Positions 18,062 through 26,986 of a DNA stretch of 64,000 nucleotides are shown here, piece by piece. The position numbers and the translations under genes are program-made. Every line of letters begins with the position of its first letter. The first letter of the stretch is position 1. The notes beneath the pieces are model-generated. The model was not told where the DNA came from, ran no database searches, and was given only the letters and a program-made list of their open reading frames with translations. The DNA is from VAZQ01 sp035293945 (GTDB lineage Bacteria > Pseudomonadota > Alphaproteobacteria > Rhizobiales > Xanthobacteraceae), in NCBI GenBank assembly GCA_035293945.1, contig DATGLV010000022.1, forward strand, positions 62,001 to 126,000. Reading direction: 5' to 3'.

Positions 18062-18586
18062 TTAGATCATCAACACCTCTTCGGTGCTTTCCGCATGCTT
18101 GCCGCTCGCGGCCCCCGTTTTGCCATCGGCCGTGGGCGTCGGGGCCGGCGATGCGGTGGGGCGCGATTTTGCCAGGATCGAAACGATCCGGTCGAGCAGG
18201 GTCTTGGCCGAAATCGGCATGGTCAGATAATCGGTGACGCCGAGTTCCTTCGCCTCGGCGATGCGCGAGCGCTTGGCGACAGTGCCGAACAAGATAATCG
18301 GGACGGAGGTTTTTGCCAGCATACCGGGGGTGCGGACGATCCGCACCAGCTCCGGGCCGTTGAGCAGCGGCAGGTCCCAGTCGAGCAGCACGACATCCGG
18401 ATCGACACTCTTGATGGCTTCGAAGCCGGCCAGGCCGTCGGCTACCTCGTCGATATTCTTGATGCCGACATTGACCAGGAGATTGCGCATCAACTTGCGC
18501 AAGTATTGATTGTCCTCGGCGATCAGCACCCGGATGGAGCCGGTGATCGCCTCGACCGGGCTGGCTAGACTCGTCCGCATCACCAA
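18062..18586 (-). CDS. Receiver-only response regulator, atypical switch residues
   Basis: A 174-residue protein with one receiver domain (about residues 17-140) and a Pro/Ala/Thr-rich tail, with no output domain. The acidic pair E24-D25 and the phospho-acceptor D69 (VLLDWDLP) are present. The conserved Thr/Ser of beta-4 is Gly (G101 in ILFGT), although Thr follows immediately. The conserved Lys of beta-5 is Met (M123 in LTMPIS). Phosphorylation may still occur, but switching would be altered. It ends convergently 57 bases from the propeller gene and has no adjacent kinase. Confidence 0.85.
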   Translation of the reverse strand: MVMRTSLASPVEAITGSIRVLIAEDNQYLRKLMRNLLVNVGIKNIDEVADGLAGFEAIKSVDPDVVLLDWDLPLLNGPELVRIVRTPGMLAKTSVPIILFGTVAKRSRIAEAKELGVTDYLTMPISAKTLLDRIVSILAKSRPTASPAPTPTADGKTGAASGKHAESTEEVLMI

Positions 18587-18705
18587 GGCGTTATGGCCGA
18601 AAGCTTAACGTCGGTTTAGCGCTCGCTCGGCATTGTCGCGGATCATTAACCTGCGCTTGCCGCCATCTTGGAGATTGGTCAGGCCGGCCCGCCAAGGCGC
18701 AGCTA

Positions 18706-19823
18706 GTACCCACTTTTCTTTGTGGGTGAGTCATGATTCAAGATCGGGATGATTCCCGACGCAAGAGAGGTTCGGCTCAAGCCGAAGATACGCAAGGTGC
18801 TTGAGGCGCGCTGCCGAGCGCTGAGCACCCCGCAAAGCGAGGCCAAGCGGGCGCGGATAGTGCTGCTGGCAGCTAATGGCCGCAGCACGCGTTCGATCGC
18901 CAAGGAGGTCGGCGTTGAACCGCGCATTGTCAGCAAATGGCGCAACCGCTTTGCTGATCAGGGGCTTGCCGGACTGACTGATCGCCCGCGCGCCCCAAAG
19001 CCGTCGATCTACGGTGCGGCAACGAACAAGCGCATTCTGGCGCTGTTGGATAAGCCGGCGCCGGCGGGCTATGCCCGGTGGACGGGTCCGCTGCTGGCAA
19101 AGGCGCTCGAGGACGTTGATGTTCAATATGTTTGGCGGTTCCTGCGGGAGCACAAGATCGATCTGGCTGCGCGCAAGTCCTGGTGCGAGAGCAACGATCC
19201 TGAGTTTGTGACCAAGGCAGCCGATGTGGTCGGCCTCTACATTGACCCGCCTGCCAAGGCGATTGTTCTCTGCATCGACGAGAAGCCTTCGATCCAGGCA
19301 TTGGAGCGGGCACAGGGCTATTTGAAGCTGCCGAACGGACGTGCGTTGTGCGGCCAGAGCCATGACTACAAGCGGCACGGCACCACGACCTTGTTTGCAG
19401 CGCTCGAAGTCGCCACCGGGCAGATCATTGCGACACATTCGAAGCGGCGGCGCCGCATCGAGTTCCTCGGGTTCATGAACAGCGTCGTCGCGGCCTTCCC
19501 GGATCGCGAGCTGCATGTCATCCTCGACAATCTCAACACCCACAAGAAGTGCGACCGCTGGCTCAAAAAACACCCGAAGGTCCACTTCCACTACACGCCG
19601 ACAAGATCCTCTTGGCTCAATCAGATCGAAACTTGGTTCTCCATCCTTCAAGGCCAATCGCTCACCGGCGCATCGTTCACCTCGATCGAGCAGTTGCAAG
19701 AGCACATCGATGCATACATCGCAGCCTACAATGAGACGGCCACCCCGTTCGCCTGGACCAAGAAGAAGGTCTACCAGCGGCGGTTCAAAAATCGCCGTAT
19801 CACCGAGCTGTGATTCCGGGTAC
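18706..19823 (+). mobile_element. IS630-family insertion sequence
   Basis: A 1,118-bp element bounded by GTACCC (18706-18711) and GGGTAC (19818-19823). It is flanked on both sides by the dinucleotide TA (18704-18705 and 19824-19825). The outside bases reconstruct an empty site CTAG, the preferred IS630 target. One transposase gene fills most of it. The terminal inverted repeat beyond the six outer bases is weak by eye. The right end lies exactly on the stop codon of the adjacent tctC gene. Confidence 0.85.
18749..19813 (+). CDS. IS630-family transposase
   Basis: A 354-residue DDE transposase that appears full length. It has an N-terminal helix-turn-helix region (RSIAKEVGVEPRIVSKW), then the catalytic triad D177 (CIDEKPS), D260 (VILDNLNTH) and E294 (WLNQIETWF). 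A basic C-terminus follows (KKKVYQRRFKNRR). No frameshift or internal stop interrupts it, so the element may be active. It starts 43 bases from the left end and stops 10 bases before the right end. Confidence 0.95.
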   Translation: MIPDAREVRLKPKIRKVLEARCRALSTPQSEAKRARIVLLAANGRSTRSIAKEVGVEPRIVSKWRNRFADQGLAGLTDRPRAPKPSIYGAATNKRILALLDKPAPAGYARWTGPLLAKALEDVDVQYVWRFLREHKIDLAARKSWCESNDPEFVTKAADVVGLYIDPPAKAIVLCIDEKPSIQALERAQGYLKLPNGRALCGQSHDYKRHGTTTLFAALEVATGQIIATHSKRRRRIEFLGFMNSVVAAFPDRELHVILDNLNTHKKCDRWLKKHPKVHFHYTPTRSSWLNQIETWFSILQGQSLTGASFTSIEQLQEHIDAYIAAYNETATPFAWTKKKVYQRRFKNRRITEL

Positions 19824-20863
19824 TAGCGCGCGCTCACCTGTTTGTTCAGACCGAGCGTGCCCATGACACCGGAGAGCTTCGCGTTCTCCGTGGCCAGAAA
19901 CGCGGCCGCATCGCGGCTCGGAAGATAATGGCTGGTGACCTGCGATCGCTCGACCTCTTGCTGCCATTCCGGCGTTGCCACCGTCTTGGCAAAGACGCCG
20001 TCCCAGTATTGCACCTCTTCGGCCGGCATTCCCTTCGGCCCGATCACCCCGCGCCAGTTGGAGAAGACCGCATCGACGCCCTGCTCGCGCCAAGTCGGCA
20101 CGTCGGCCAGCACGCCGCCGATTCGCTTTTCCGACGAGATGCCGATGGCCCGCAGGCGGCCAGCCGCCACTTGCGGGGCGATCGTGGAAGCAGGAGAGGC
20201 CGTGCTTTCGACATGACCGCCGATCACAGACGTCACCACGTCGCCCGACCCAGCGAAGCTCACTACTTTCAATTTGGTGAGATCGATTCCGCCGGCTGCT
20301 CCAGCTACGAGCGCGAGCGCCACATGGTTCTGCCCGCCAATTCCGGAGACGCCGACCGAAACCGATGACGGGTCGTGCCGCAGCCGGGCGATGAAATCGC
20401 CGCCGGTCTTGATCGTCGAGTCCGTGTAGACCGCAAACGCGATCTCCTCGTCCTCCAGCAAGGCGAGCGGCGTTACGTCCCCGTAGCTCAAATCCATGTT
20501 GCCGGCGATCCGGTTGGTCAGGAGCAGCGGCGACATGATCGCCACCACGTTGCCGGCGCGGCCGCGCTGATTCATGTAGGTCCAGCCGACTGCGCCGAAG
20601 CCGCCGGCCTTGTTCACCACCGTCACCGGCTCATCGACCAAATGGGCGCCCTGCCAGATCTTCTGCAACAGCCGGGCCGTACGATCGAAGCCGCTGCCCG
20701 GGTCGGTTCCGACCACGATCTCGATCGGGCGATCAGGCTTCCAGGCCTTCTGCGCGGCGGCGGAAGTCGGCTCCAATGCCACGAGCGAGGCTGACAGAAC
20801 TGTGGCGATGATTGCCGCCGACCCAATTGTTGTAGCAGCTTTGTCTGTTCTCGTGCTCGTCAT
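19823..20863 (-). CDS. tctC: TctC/Bug-type solute-binding protein 1
   Basis: Periplasmic binding protein of a tripartite tricarboxylate transporter, usually specific for carboxylates. The ATG at 20863 follows a GAGAGAG ribosome site and gives 346 residues with a signal peptide (about 1-38, ending TSAAAQ). The mature part has PDRPIEIVVGTDPGSGFD, VVNKAGGFG and the DVPTWREQG region. The frame is open further upstream but lacks export features. It is divergent from tctB and tctA, which supports a functional unit. The TAG stop shares its last base with the IS630 terminus, and reconstruction shows the protein sequence was unchanged by insertion. Confidence 0.88.
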   Translation of the reverse strand: MTSTRTDKAATTIGSAAIIATVLSASLVALEPTSAAAQKAWKPDRPIEIVVGTDPGSGFDRTARLLQKIWQGAHLVDEPVTVVNKAGGFGAVGWTYMNQRGRAGNVVAIMSPLLLTNRIAGNMDLSYGDVTPLALLEDEEIAFAVYTDSTIKTGGDFIARLRHDPSSVSVGVSGIGGQNHVALALVAGAAGGIDLTKLKVVSFAGSGDVVTSVIGGHVESTASPASTIAPQVAAGRLRAIGISSEKRIGGVLADVPTWREQGVDAVFSNWRGVIGPKGMPAEEVQYWDGVFAKTVATPEWQQEVERSQVTSHYLPSRDAAAFLATENAKLSGVMGTLGLNKQVSAR

Positions 20864-21180
20864 TTTCTCTCTCGGTTCTCTCGCCCGCTGTTCTTTACGT
20901 GCTGACCGCCGCGGCGTGCATTCGACGCGCTTACCGTGAATTTCGCAAGTGCGGGTATTTGTCTCAGGAAAGCGGAAGCGCAACGCTCGTGCAAAACGCG
21001 ACCTTCGCGCCGCGACGTTCGCGAACCAACTTGGCTTCATTTTAGTGGAGAGGCGTGAAACGTAGTGTTTTGGCAAGGTCTAGTCAAGCTCATTTATTTG
21101 GACTAGGCCCAAAGGAAAAGCTCGGTTGCGCGACATCAACGCGCGTCAAGAAACTCAGTCGGGAAGAACGCGGAGCGGCG
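20864..21180. promoter_or_regulatory. Divergent tctC/tctB control region
   Basis: This 317-base region separates the divergent transporter genes. An imperfect dyad at 21077-21109 (GGTCTAGTC and GACTAGGCC with a 15-base AT-rich centre) could be an operator for a regulator of both directions. No gene was seen; the open frame upstream of tctB lacks a good start. Confidence 0.4.
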
Positions 21181-21663
21181 ATGGCGGATTGGGTCCTGTC
21201 GGTTCTCATCGTTTCGGGCGCAGTAATCTATCTGCGCGCCGCAACGAATTTGGAACGGCTGGAGGTCGGCGATGTTCTGGGACCACAGGCCTTTCCGGTG
21301 TTGATCGCCCTTTGCATGCTCGGCTCAGGACTGTTGCTGGCATGGGAAACTTGGCGCAAGCAGGCGAATGCGGACGAATCGGCGGCAAGCGCGGGCACAG
21401 CCATTCCTGTGCCCAGAGCGATAGGCCATCGTCATCTCGTGCTGATCGCCATGGCGGCCTGGACCGCGCTCTATTACCTCGCTTTCGAGCCCGTCGGCTA
21501 CGTGGTGTCAACAGTGGTCTACCTGTCGGCCCTGTTGCTGTATTTCCATCGTGTGAATCCCTTGATCAATATCGGGCTTTCGGCCGCGTTTACCGCCGCC
21601 GCCTATTTTCTGTTTACCGATTTCCTGCAGGTCGTATTGCCCTCGGGCGTTCTGCAGTTCTAG
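21181..21663 (+). CDS. tctB: TctB-like small permease subunit
   Basis: Small membrane subunit of a tripartite tricarboxylate transporter. From the ATG at 21181 it has 160 residues and four hydrophobic segments: near residues 3-20, 40-55, 85-105 and 110-150. Charged linkers lie between them, as in TctB/DUF1468 proteins. The G-PQAFP segment after the first helix is typical of the family. An upstream in-frame ATG (21055) would add a soluble leader without family resemblance. tctA follows after 15 bases. Confidence 0.85.
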   Translation: MADWVLSVLIVSGAVIYLRAATNLERLEVGDVLGPQAFPVLIALCMLGSGLLLAWETWRKQANADESAASAGTAIPVPRAIGHRHLVLIAMAAWTALYYLAFEPVGYVVSTVVYLSALLLYFHRVNPLINIGLSAAFTAAAYFLFTDFLQVVLPSGVLQF

Positions 21664-21678
21664 GCGGGAGAACGGGCC

Positions 21679-23196
21679 ATGATCGACAGCTGGCACGGCA
21701 TCCTGCACGGACTGACAATCGCGGGCACGCCGATCAATCTCTTCTACACGCTGCTCGGTGTCTTCATCGGCACGATGATCAGCCATCTGCCGGGGATCGG
21801 CCCCTCGGCCGGCATCGCGTTGCTGATCCCGGTCACCTTCGGGATGAATCCGACCACCGCTCTGATCATGCTTGCAGGCATCTACTATGGCTGCATGTAC
21901 GGGGGCGCGGTCACCGCGATCCTGATCAATACGCCGGGCGATGCCGCTGCGGTTATGACGACAATCGACGGCTACCCGTTGGCGCGGCAGGGCCGTGCCG
22001 GCGCGGCTCTTTCAATCGCGGCGATGAGCTCCTTCATCGCCGGCACGCTCGGCGTCACCGCGCTTACCTTCGTGGCCGCACCGGTTGCCGCACTCGCGCT
22101 GGACTTTGGTCCTACCGAATACTTCTCGCTGATGATTTTCGCGCTGAGCACGGTGAGCGCGCTGACCGGAGAGTCGCTCGCCAAAGGAATCTTTTCGACC
22201 ACGCTTGGGCTCGCGATCTCCACCATCGGGCTCGACCTGCAGAGCGGGCGACCGCGCTTCACCTTTGGACTGGTGGACCTGCAACAGGGCGTGAACTTTC
22301 TCGCGGTCGTGGTCGGCATATTCGCTCTGGCCGAGGTTGCCCGCATGGCCGAGGGCACCCTCGAAGGCACGATGCACAGCGTGCGGTTGAAAGGCCGAAT
22401 CTGGTTCACGAAGGCCGATTGGAAACAAGCCTTCCCAGCCATGCTGCGCGGCTGGACAGTGGGCTTCTTTTGCGGGGCGGCGCCCGGTCTTGGCGGCACA
22501 ATCTCTGCGATGCTTTCCTACGCCGCCGAGAAATACATCTCCAAGACGCCGGAGAAGTTCGGCAAGGGCGCGATCGAAGGCGTGGCGGCGCCGGAGGCGG
22601 CCGTCAATGCCGACAGCTGCGGTGCTTTCGTGCATCTCCTGGCGCTCGGCATTCCGGCATCCGGGTCGACCGCGATCCTCATGGGCGCCTTCATCATGTA
22701 CGGCATCCAGCCGGGACCGCTCCTGTTCCAGAACCAGCCCGACTTGGTCTGGGGGCTGATCGCCAGCATGTATGTGGGCAATGTCATGCTGCTGGTGCTC
22801 AATCTACCGCTCGTCGGCCTGTTCGCGCGCGTGCTCTATGCACCTCCTGGTGTGCTCCTGGTGATGATCCTCGGCATCGCCTCGATCGGCGTCTACTCGC
22901 TCGAAACCAATCCGTTCATGCTCTTCGTCGCACACGTCTTCGGCATCATCGGCTATTTCTTCCGTCTGCTCGACATTCCGAAGGCACCGCTCATTTTCGG
23001 CATCATTCTCGGCGGCAAGATAGAGCAGTCGCTGCGCCAGGCCATGACCATATCGAGCGGCGACGCGACGGTGTTCCTAAAGAGCCCGTTATCCGCCGCG
23101 TTGCTGCTGGCGGCCGTCGCCATGGTCGTATTCTCATACTGGGCCAAGCGCAAATCCGTCACCACCATGCAGGAGGCGAGCGCGCAACCTTCTTGA
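21679..23196 (+). CDS. tctA: TctA-like large permease subunit
   Basis: Large transmembrane subunit of the tripartite tricarboxylate transporter family, with 505 residues and about a dozen membrane segments. The family signature HLPGIGPSAGIALLIP lies near residue 36. Second-half motifs GAAPGLGGTIS and EAAVNADSCGAF are typical of TctA. Together with TctB and the divergent TctC it should import an organic acid driven by a proton or sodium gradient. The substrate cannot be read from sequence. Confidence 0.93.
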   Translation: MIDSWHGILHGLTIAGTPINLFYTLLGVFIGTMISHLPGIGPSAGIALLIPVTFGMNPTTALIMLAGIYYGCMYGGAVTAILINTPGDAAAVMTTIDGYPLARQGRAGAALSIAAMSSFIAGTLGVTALTFVAAPVAALALDFGPTEYFSLMIFALSTVSALTGESLAKGIFSTTLGLAISTIGLDLQSGRPRFTFGLVDLQQGVNFLAVVVGIFALAEVARMAEGTLEGTMHSVRLKGRIWFTKADWKQAFPAMLRGWTVGFFCGAAPGLGGTISAMLSYAAEKYISKTPEKFGKGAIEGVAAPEAAVNADSCGAFVHLLALGIPASGSTAILMGAFIMYGIQPGPLLFQNQPDLVWGLIASMYVGNVMLLVLNLPLVGLFARVLYAPPGVLLVMILGIASIGVYSLETNPFMLFVAHVFGIIGYFFRLLDIPKAPLIFGIILGGKIEQSLRQAMTISSGDATVFLKSPLSAALLLAAVAMVVFSYWAKRKSVTTMQEASAQPS

Positions 23197-23245
23197 GCAA
23201 CTCTCGACGCAGACCGTTCCACCATTCCAACAGAGGAGAAGGCTT

Positions 23246-24055
23246 ATGGCATCACGCATCGTGCATATCGCCATCAAATGCAGCGACATGGCGAACCTCG
23301 AGACATCAACCAAGTTCTACGAGGACATCTTCGGCATCTACCAGACCAAGACCGGCCACGCACGCGGCCACCTTTCCCGGCACATGACCGACGGCAACAT
23401 CGATCTCGCGCTGATGGTTTATGACAGCGAGGACGAGAAGGAGGCGAAGCTCGCCGGCGCCGGGCCGCGCATCCACCACATCGGCATCGAGGTCGACGAC
23501 CGGCCGAGCATGATCAAGAAGATCGAAGACAACGGCGGCTCGATCTTTTCCGATCGCGAGGAGGGCGCGCTCAAGTACCGAGCGCCCGACGGAACGCTCG
23601 GCGAGATTGTCGGCATAGGTCGCTACAAGAAGAAGCACATGAGCGAGAAGGGGCGCATCGTGCACGTCGCCATCAAGGTGATGGACCTCGAGAAGGCGAC
23701 CAAGTTCTACGAGAACGTGTTCGGCTTCCGCCAGCTCGCTACCGGCCACGCGCGCGGCCACATCTCGCGCCATATGACCGACGGCGAGACCGATCTCGCC
23801 CTCATGCTTTATGACAGCGAGAACGAAAGCGAGGCGCAGCTCGCCGGCCCCGGCCCCTGCATCCACCACTGGGGCATCGAGGTCGCCGACCGCGAGGCTT
23901 TCGCCGAGCTCATCAAGCAGCGCGGCGGCACCATCCTGTCGAAGCCCGATGCGAGGGCATTGAAGGTCCGCGCGCCTGACGGCAACATTTTCGAGATCGT
24001 GAACACGGGCGGTTTCGAGGAGTACAAGCAGAGGGCCGCGACCGCCGCGCATTAA
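23246..24055 (+). CDS. Two-domain VOC (glyoxalase-fold) protein
   Basis: A 269-residue protein made of two homologous vicinal-oxygen-chelate modules (about 3-128 and 136-258). Each begins RIVHxAIK and repeats TGHARGH.SRHMTDG, DLALM.YDSE and IHH.GIEV. The pattern resembles lactoylglutathione lyase and extradiol dioxygenase families. Likely metal ligands are the His near each start, the HxxIE segments and the C-terminal Glu of each half. It follows tctA by 49 bases on the same strand, so it may metabolise the imported compound. The reaction is unknown. Confidence 0.8.
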   Translation: MASRIVHIAIKCSDMANLETSTKFYEDIFGIYQTKTGHARGHLSRHMTDGNIDLALMVYDSEDEKEAKLAGAGPRIHHIGIEVDDRPSMIKKIEDNGGSIFSDREEGALKYRAPDGTLGEIVGIGRYKKKHMSEKGRIVHVAIKVMDLEKATKFYENVFGFRQLATGHARGHISRHMTDGETDLALMLYDSENESEAQLAGPGPCIHHWGIEVADREAFAELIKQRGGTILSKPDARALKVRAPDGNIFEIVNTGGFEEYKQRAATAAH

Positions 24056-24068
24056 TGAGTGCCGTGTC

Positions 24069-24088
24069 GTGCCTGCGAAAGCAGGCAC
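24069..24088. repeat. REP-like hairpin, copy 1
   Basis: An 8-bp perfect stem (GTGCCTGC/GCAGGCAC) around a GAAA loop, followed by ACCCATAC. It resembles the hairpins at 39399 and 52137 and the REP elements frequent in Bradyrhizobium genomes. It lies between a plus-strand gene end and a minus-strand gene end. Confidence 0.7.
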
Positions 24089-24191
24089 CCATACGCCGCG
24101 TGCCATTGATGGCGCACAGCGGTCTGGGTCCCGGGTTGTATGTCGGCGCCGGGACGACGTCGCTTGCGGTCGCGCAAGAGCATCCTTTTAG

Positions 24192-25913
24192 TCAGATGTC
24201 GTAATTATGTAGCGTCGCGATCTTCATGAAGATGAGCCCCAGCAACGCGCCGCCGACGACGATCAGAATGCTGAGCGCGGCGAGCTGCGAGACCTCGCCA
24301 TTGTTCCACAGGTCGAGGATCACGACCGACACGATCGCGTTGTTGGCACCGGACAACAGGATTGCTGTGGAGAGATCGCGGATCGCGTTCATGAACACGT
24401 AAATCCAGGTCGCCACGATCGCCGGCATGGCGAGCGGCAACACGATCCGCCACAGCACCCGTAGGCCGCCGGCGCCGCACATACGCGCGCTTTCCTCGAT
24501 CTGGCGGTCGATCGCGATGAGGCCCGAATAGGCGAAGCGCATCCCGTAGGGCAGGAACTTGACGGCGAGCGCGAAGGTCACGATCCACACCGTGCCGTAG
24601 ATCGGGATGAAGCGCAGGTTCAAGAACTGGACCAGCACCGCTATGGCCAGCACAATGCCGGGAAACACCAGCGGCAGGGTGACAATGGCATCGATCAGCC
24701 AGCGCGCCGCCTGCCGGCGGCGCACCACCGTCCAGGCAAGGACGAAAGTTGCAGCCGCGACGGCGCTCGCACTGACGGTGCCAACCAGCGCGCTGTTCCA
24801 CAGGCCCGCAAGCGTATCCTCCCGCGTTGCCACCGCCGCATAGTTGGCAAGCGACATGTGCCCGAGGTCGGCGAGCGAGGGCGCCGCATAGATGGGCAGG
24901 AACGAGGCCCACAGCATCAGCAGAAGCGGAGCGCACAGCGAAAGCGGAATAATGAGCACCCAGAGCGCGCCGGCGAGCTTCCATTTGCCAAGATCGATGC
25001 GCGCCGGCCGAAAGCCTTTGCCGGTCACGGTCGCAAATCGGGCGCCCGCGCGCGTAGCCCGATAGTAAAGAAAGAGCGGTACCGACACCGCCGCCGTCAG
25101 CAGCACCGCATAGGCGCTTGCTTCTCCATAGCGCGGCACGAAACCCGAATGGATTGATTGGTAGAGCGCGGTCGTCACCGTGACGACACCGCCCGGGATG
25201 CCGATCAAGAGCGGCACCTCGAAAGCCTCAAGCGCCCGGATGAAGGAGAGCAGCAGCACCGCCAGGATTGCCGGCTGCGCCAGCGGGATCGTCACGCGCG
25301 CAAGCGTGCGCCAGCGCGAGGCCCCGCACATTGCAGCCGCCTCTTCGAGCGCCGGATCCATGGCGCTGAGCGGCGGCAAGGCGAGCAGCAAGACGATCGG
25401 TGTCCAAAGCAGGCCTTCGACGAAGATCATGCCGGAAAGGCTGTACAACTCGATCGGTGTTCCCTCGAGCCCGAAAGCCGAGCGCAGCCAGACATTGATC
25501 AACCCGTTATTGGGGCCGAGCAGAAGGATCCAGCCAATGCCTTTGACGATGAGCGGCGCCGAGAGCGAGAGGAACGCGCCCACGAATGCGGTCTGCCGGA
25601 ACGGCACATTGGTGCGCGCCAAGAGCCAGGCGGCCGGAAAACCGAGCCCGATCGCCAATAGCGAGGAGCCGAGCGCAAACGCGAGCGTTATGCCCCACAA
25701 CTGCCAGCCGTTGATGGCGAGGAGGCGCCGATAGTTTTCCAGCCCAAAGGCGGTCTTGAACCCGGGCAGCGGCACCACCATGCTGCTCTGCACCAGATAG
25801 ACGAATGGCGGCAATACCACGAGCGCGCTGACAAGAATCAACAGCCACAGCGCCGCGTCGACCGGGGCGCGGGCGCCCTGCCCGGCTCGGCGGTGATCAC
25901 CTGCACTATTCAT
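24192..25913 (-). CDS. ABC transporter double permease (iron(III)/phosphonate type)
   Basis: A 573-residue inner-membrane protein with two homologous permease halves, each with about six membrane segments and an EAA-type loop. The first loop is EEAAAMCGASRWRTL and the second EESARMCGAGGLRVL. This organisation is known from FbpB/AfuB and 2-aminoethylphosphonate-type importers. The ATG at 25913 overlaps the preceding stop by ATGA, implying translational coupling. No ATPase or conventional binding protein gene is adjacent, which is unusual. An open extension upstream of this ATG overlaps the preceding gene and is not credible. Confidence 0.88.
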   Translation of the reverse strand: MNSAGDHRRAGQGARAPVDAALWLLILVSALVVLPPFVYLVQSSMVVPLPGFKTAFGLENYRRLLAINGWQLWGITLAFALGSSLLAIGLGFPAAWLLARTNVPFRQTAFVGAFLSLSAPLIVKGIGWILLLGPNNGLINVWLRSAFGLEGTPIELYSLSGMIFVEGLLWTPIVLLLALPPLSAMDPALEEAAAMCGASRWRTLARVTIPLAQPAILAVLLLSFIRALEAFEVPLLIGIPGGVVTVTTALYQSIHSGFVPRYGEASAYAVLLTAAVSVPLFLYYRATRAGARFATVTGKGFRPARIDLGKWKLAGALWVLIIPLSLCAPLLLMLWASFLPIYAAPSLADLGHMSLANYAAVATREDTLAGLWNSALVGTVSASAVAAATFVLAWTVVRRRQAARWLIDAIVTLPLVFPGIVLAIAVLVQFLNLRFIPIYGTVWIVTFALAVKFLPYGMRFAYSGLIAIDRQIEESARMCGAGGLRVLWRIVLPLAMPAIVATWIYVFMNAIRDLSTAILLSGANNAIVSVVILDLWNNGEVSQLAALSILIVVGGALLGLIFMKIATLHNYDI

Positions 25914-26818
25914 TGATTGGCGGTGTGATTGGCGAAGTTCCGCAGGTCCGGCGGTTGCTGGCCCTTGCGGGTCGGCATCAGCTGATGGTCGCCGCTCAAG
26001 AAATAGGTGTCCTTGCCGATGATGACGTGGTTGTTTCCTTCGGCGCAGATAAATTCCGTCCACACCGGATGGTGCTCGCGGGCGTAGGTCATCGATACGG
26101 TGTACGGCCGCGTGAACGCATCATCGACGGTGGTGACGTCGTCATGCATAATGTCGGCGTTCCCGGGTTCGAGATAGATCTTCTCCTTGACGATAGTCCG
26201 GTTGTCCTCATGCAGGGGAATGCCCATGGCGAGGCTGCGCGGTCCCTTGATGTCGCGTGTTTCCACATCGAGCCGGTCGTAATGCCCGCTGCCGGTTGAA
26301 TCGACCCAGCGGCCGATGGAATAGCCGACGAACGCCGGATCGACCTTGTCGGGCCAGTCGCGGCCATCGGTATAGATGCGGCGCAGGTCGTTCATGAACA
26401 CGAACTTGAGATAGGTGGTCGCCGGGGTGATGATGGCTTCCATCGGCTCGTAGAGGATCATGGTGCGCGGCATCCCGGGCGGCAGGCAACCGAGCTGCGG
26501 ATTGTAGGACTGCTCGCCGGATCGCAGCCGCGCGAGATTCCGGTCGAAGATCGCCTGATACTCGGCATTGAGGGGAATCTGCTGGCCACGCCCGGCAGGC
26601 TTGTCGGGATCGAATTGCGGACCATGCCCATGATCGATCCGCACCCATTGGCCGTGCCAATCGGGGTAAGGTTCTTGGGCGCGTGCGCGGACAATCCAGA
26701 AAAGACCCAGCACAATCGCGACCAGAGTGACAGTGAGAGACGCTGCATGCGAGCGGCGCCTTCGGCTCGCTCCCTCCCCCACGCGAAGTCGGGCCTGCCC
26801 GACTTCGCCGTCAGACAT
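25910..26818 (-). CDS. Exported protein of unknown function
   Basis: About 300 residues with an Arg-rich n-region and a hydrophobic core (LTVTLVAIVLGLFWI, cleaved near ARAQ). The mature domain starts PYPDWHGQW and contains GRDWPDKVDP, GYSIGRWVD and LHEDN motifs. I recall these from an uncharacterised periplasmic family also found in acidobacteria and sphingomonads. The start is uncertain: ATG 26818 and GTG 26782 both lie inside a palindromic repeat, and the frame is open to 26965. It is translationally coupled to the double permease gene, so a role in the same uptake process is plausible. Confidence 0.65.
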   Translation of the reverse strand: MSDGEVGQARLRVGEGASRRRRSHAASLTVTLVAIVLGLFWIVRARAQEPYPDWHGQWVRIDHGHGPQFDPDKPAGRGQQIPLNAEYQAIFDRNLARLRSGEQSYNPQLGCLPPGMPRTMILYEPMEAIITPATTYLKFVFMNDLRRIYTDGRDWPDKVDPAFVGYSIGRWVDSTGSGHYDRLDVETRDIKGPRSLAMGIPLHEDNRTIVKEKIYLEPGNADIMHDDVTTVDDAFTRPYTVSMTYAREHHPVWTEFICAEGNNHVIIGKDTYFLSGDHQLMPTRKGQQPPDLRNFANHTANQ

Positions 26819-26925
26819 GGTCGAAGTCGGATATATCCGACTTCGACTGGGGGAGGGTTGGGGAGGGGGATTGGTTTCGATAAGAAGCCCCCCCACCCCC
26901 GACCCCTCCCCACAAGGGGGAGGGG
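26771..26925. repeat. Compound palindromic intergenic repeat
   Basis: Three adjacent hairpins. The first is CGAAGTCGGGC/GCCCGACTTCG around CT (26784-26807). The second is a perfect 26-base palindrome sharing the same CGAAGTCGG arm (26821-26846). The third is CCCCTCCCC/GGGGAGGGG (26903-26925). The first two are bracketed by CCCTCCCCCA and TGGGGGAGGG. This resembles the mobile palindromic repeats of Bradyrhizobiaceae and overlaps the 5' end of the gene at 25910. Confidence 0.75.
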
Positions 26926-26986
26926 AGCCGGCCCGGTGTGCAGTTCGAAACTTTCTCGAGCTCATAACGGCCTGCTCGTCACCCAG

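Noticed and set aside
21126..23387. Plus-strand open frame of 753 codons
   Set aside because: It overlaps tctB and tctA in another frame and has an Arg/His-rich shadow composition.
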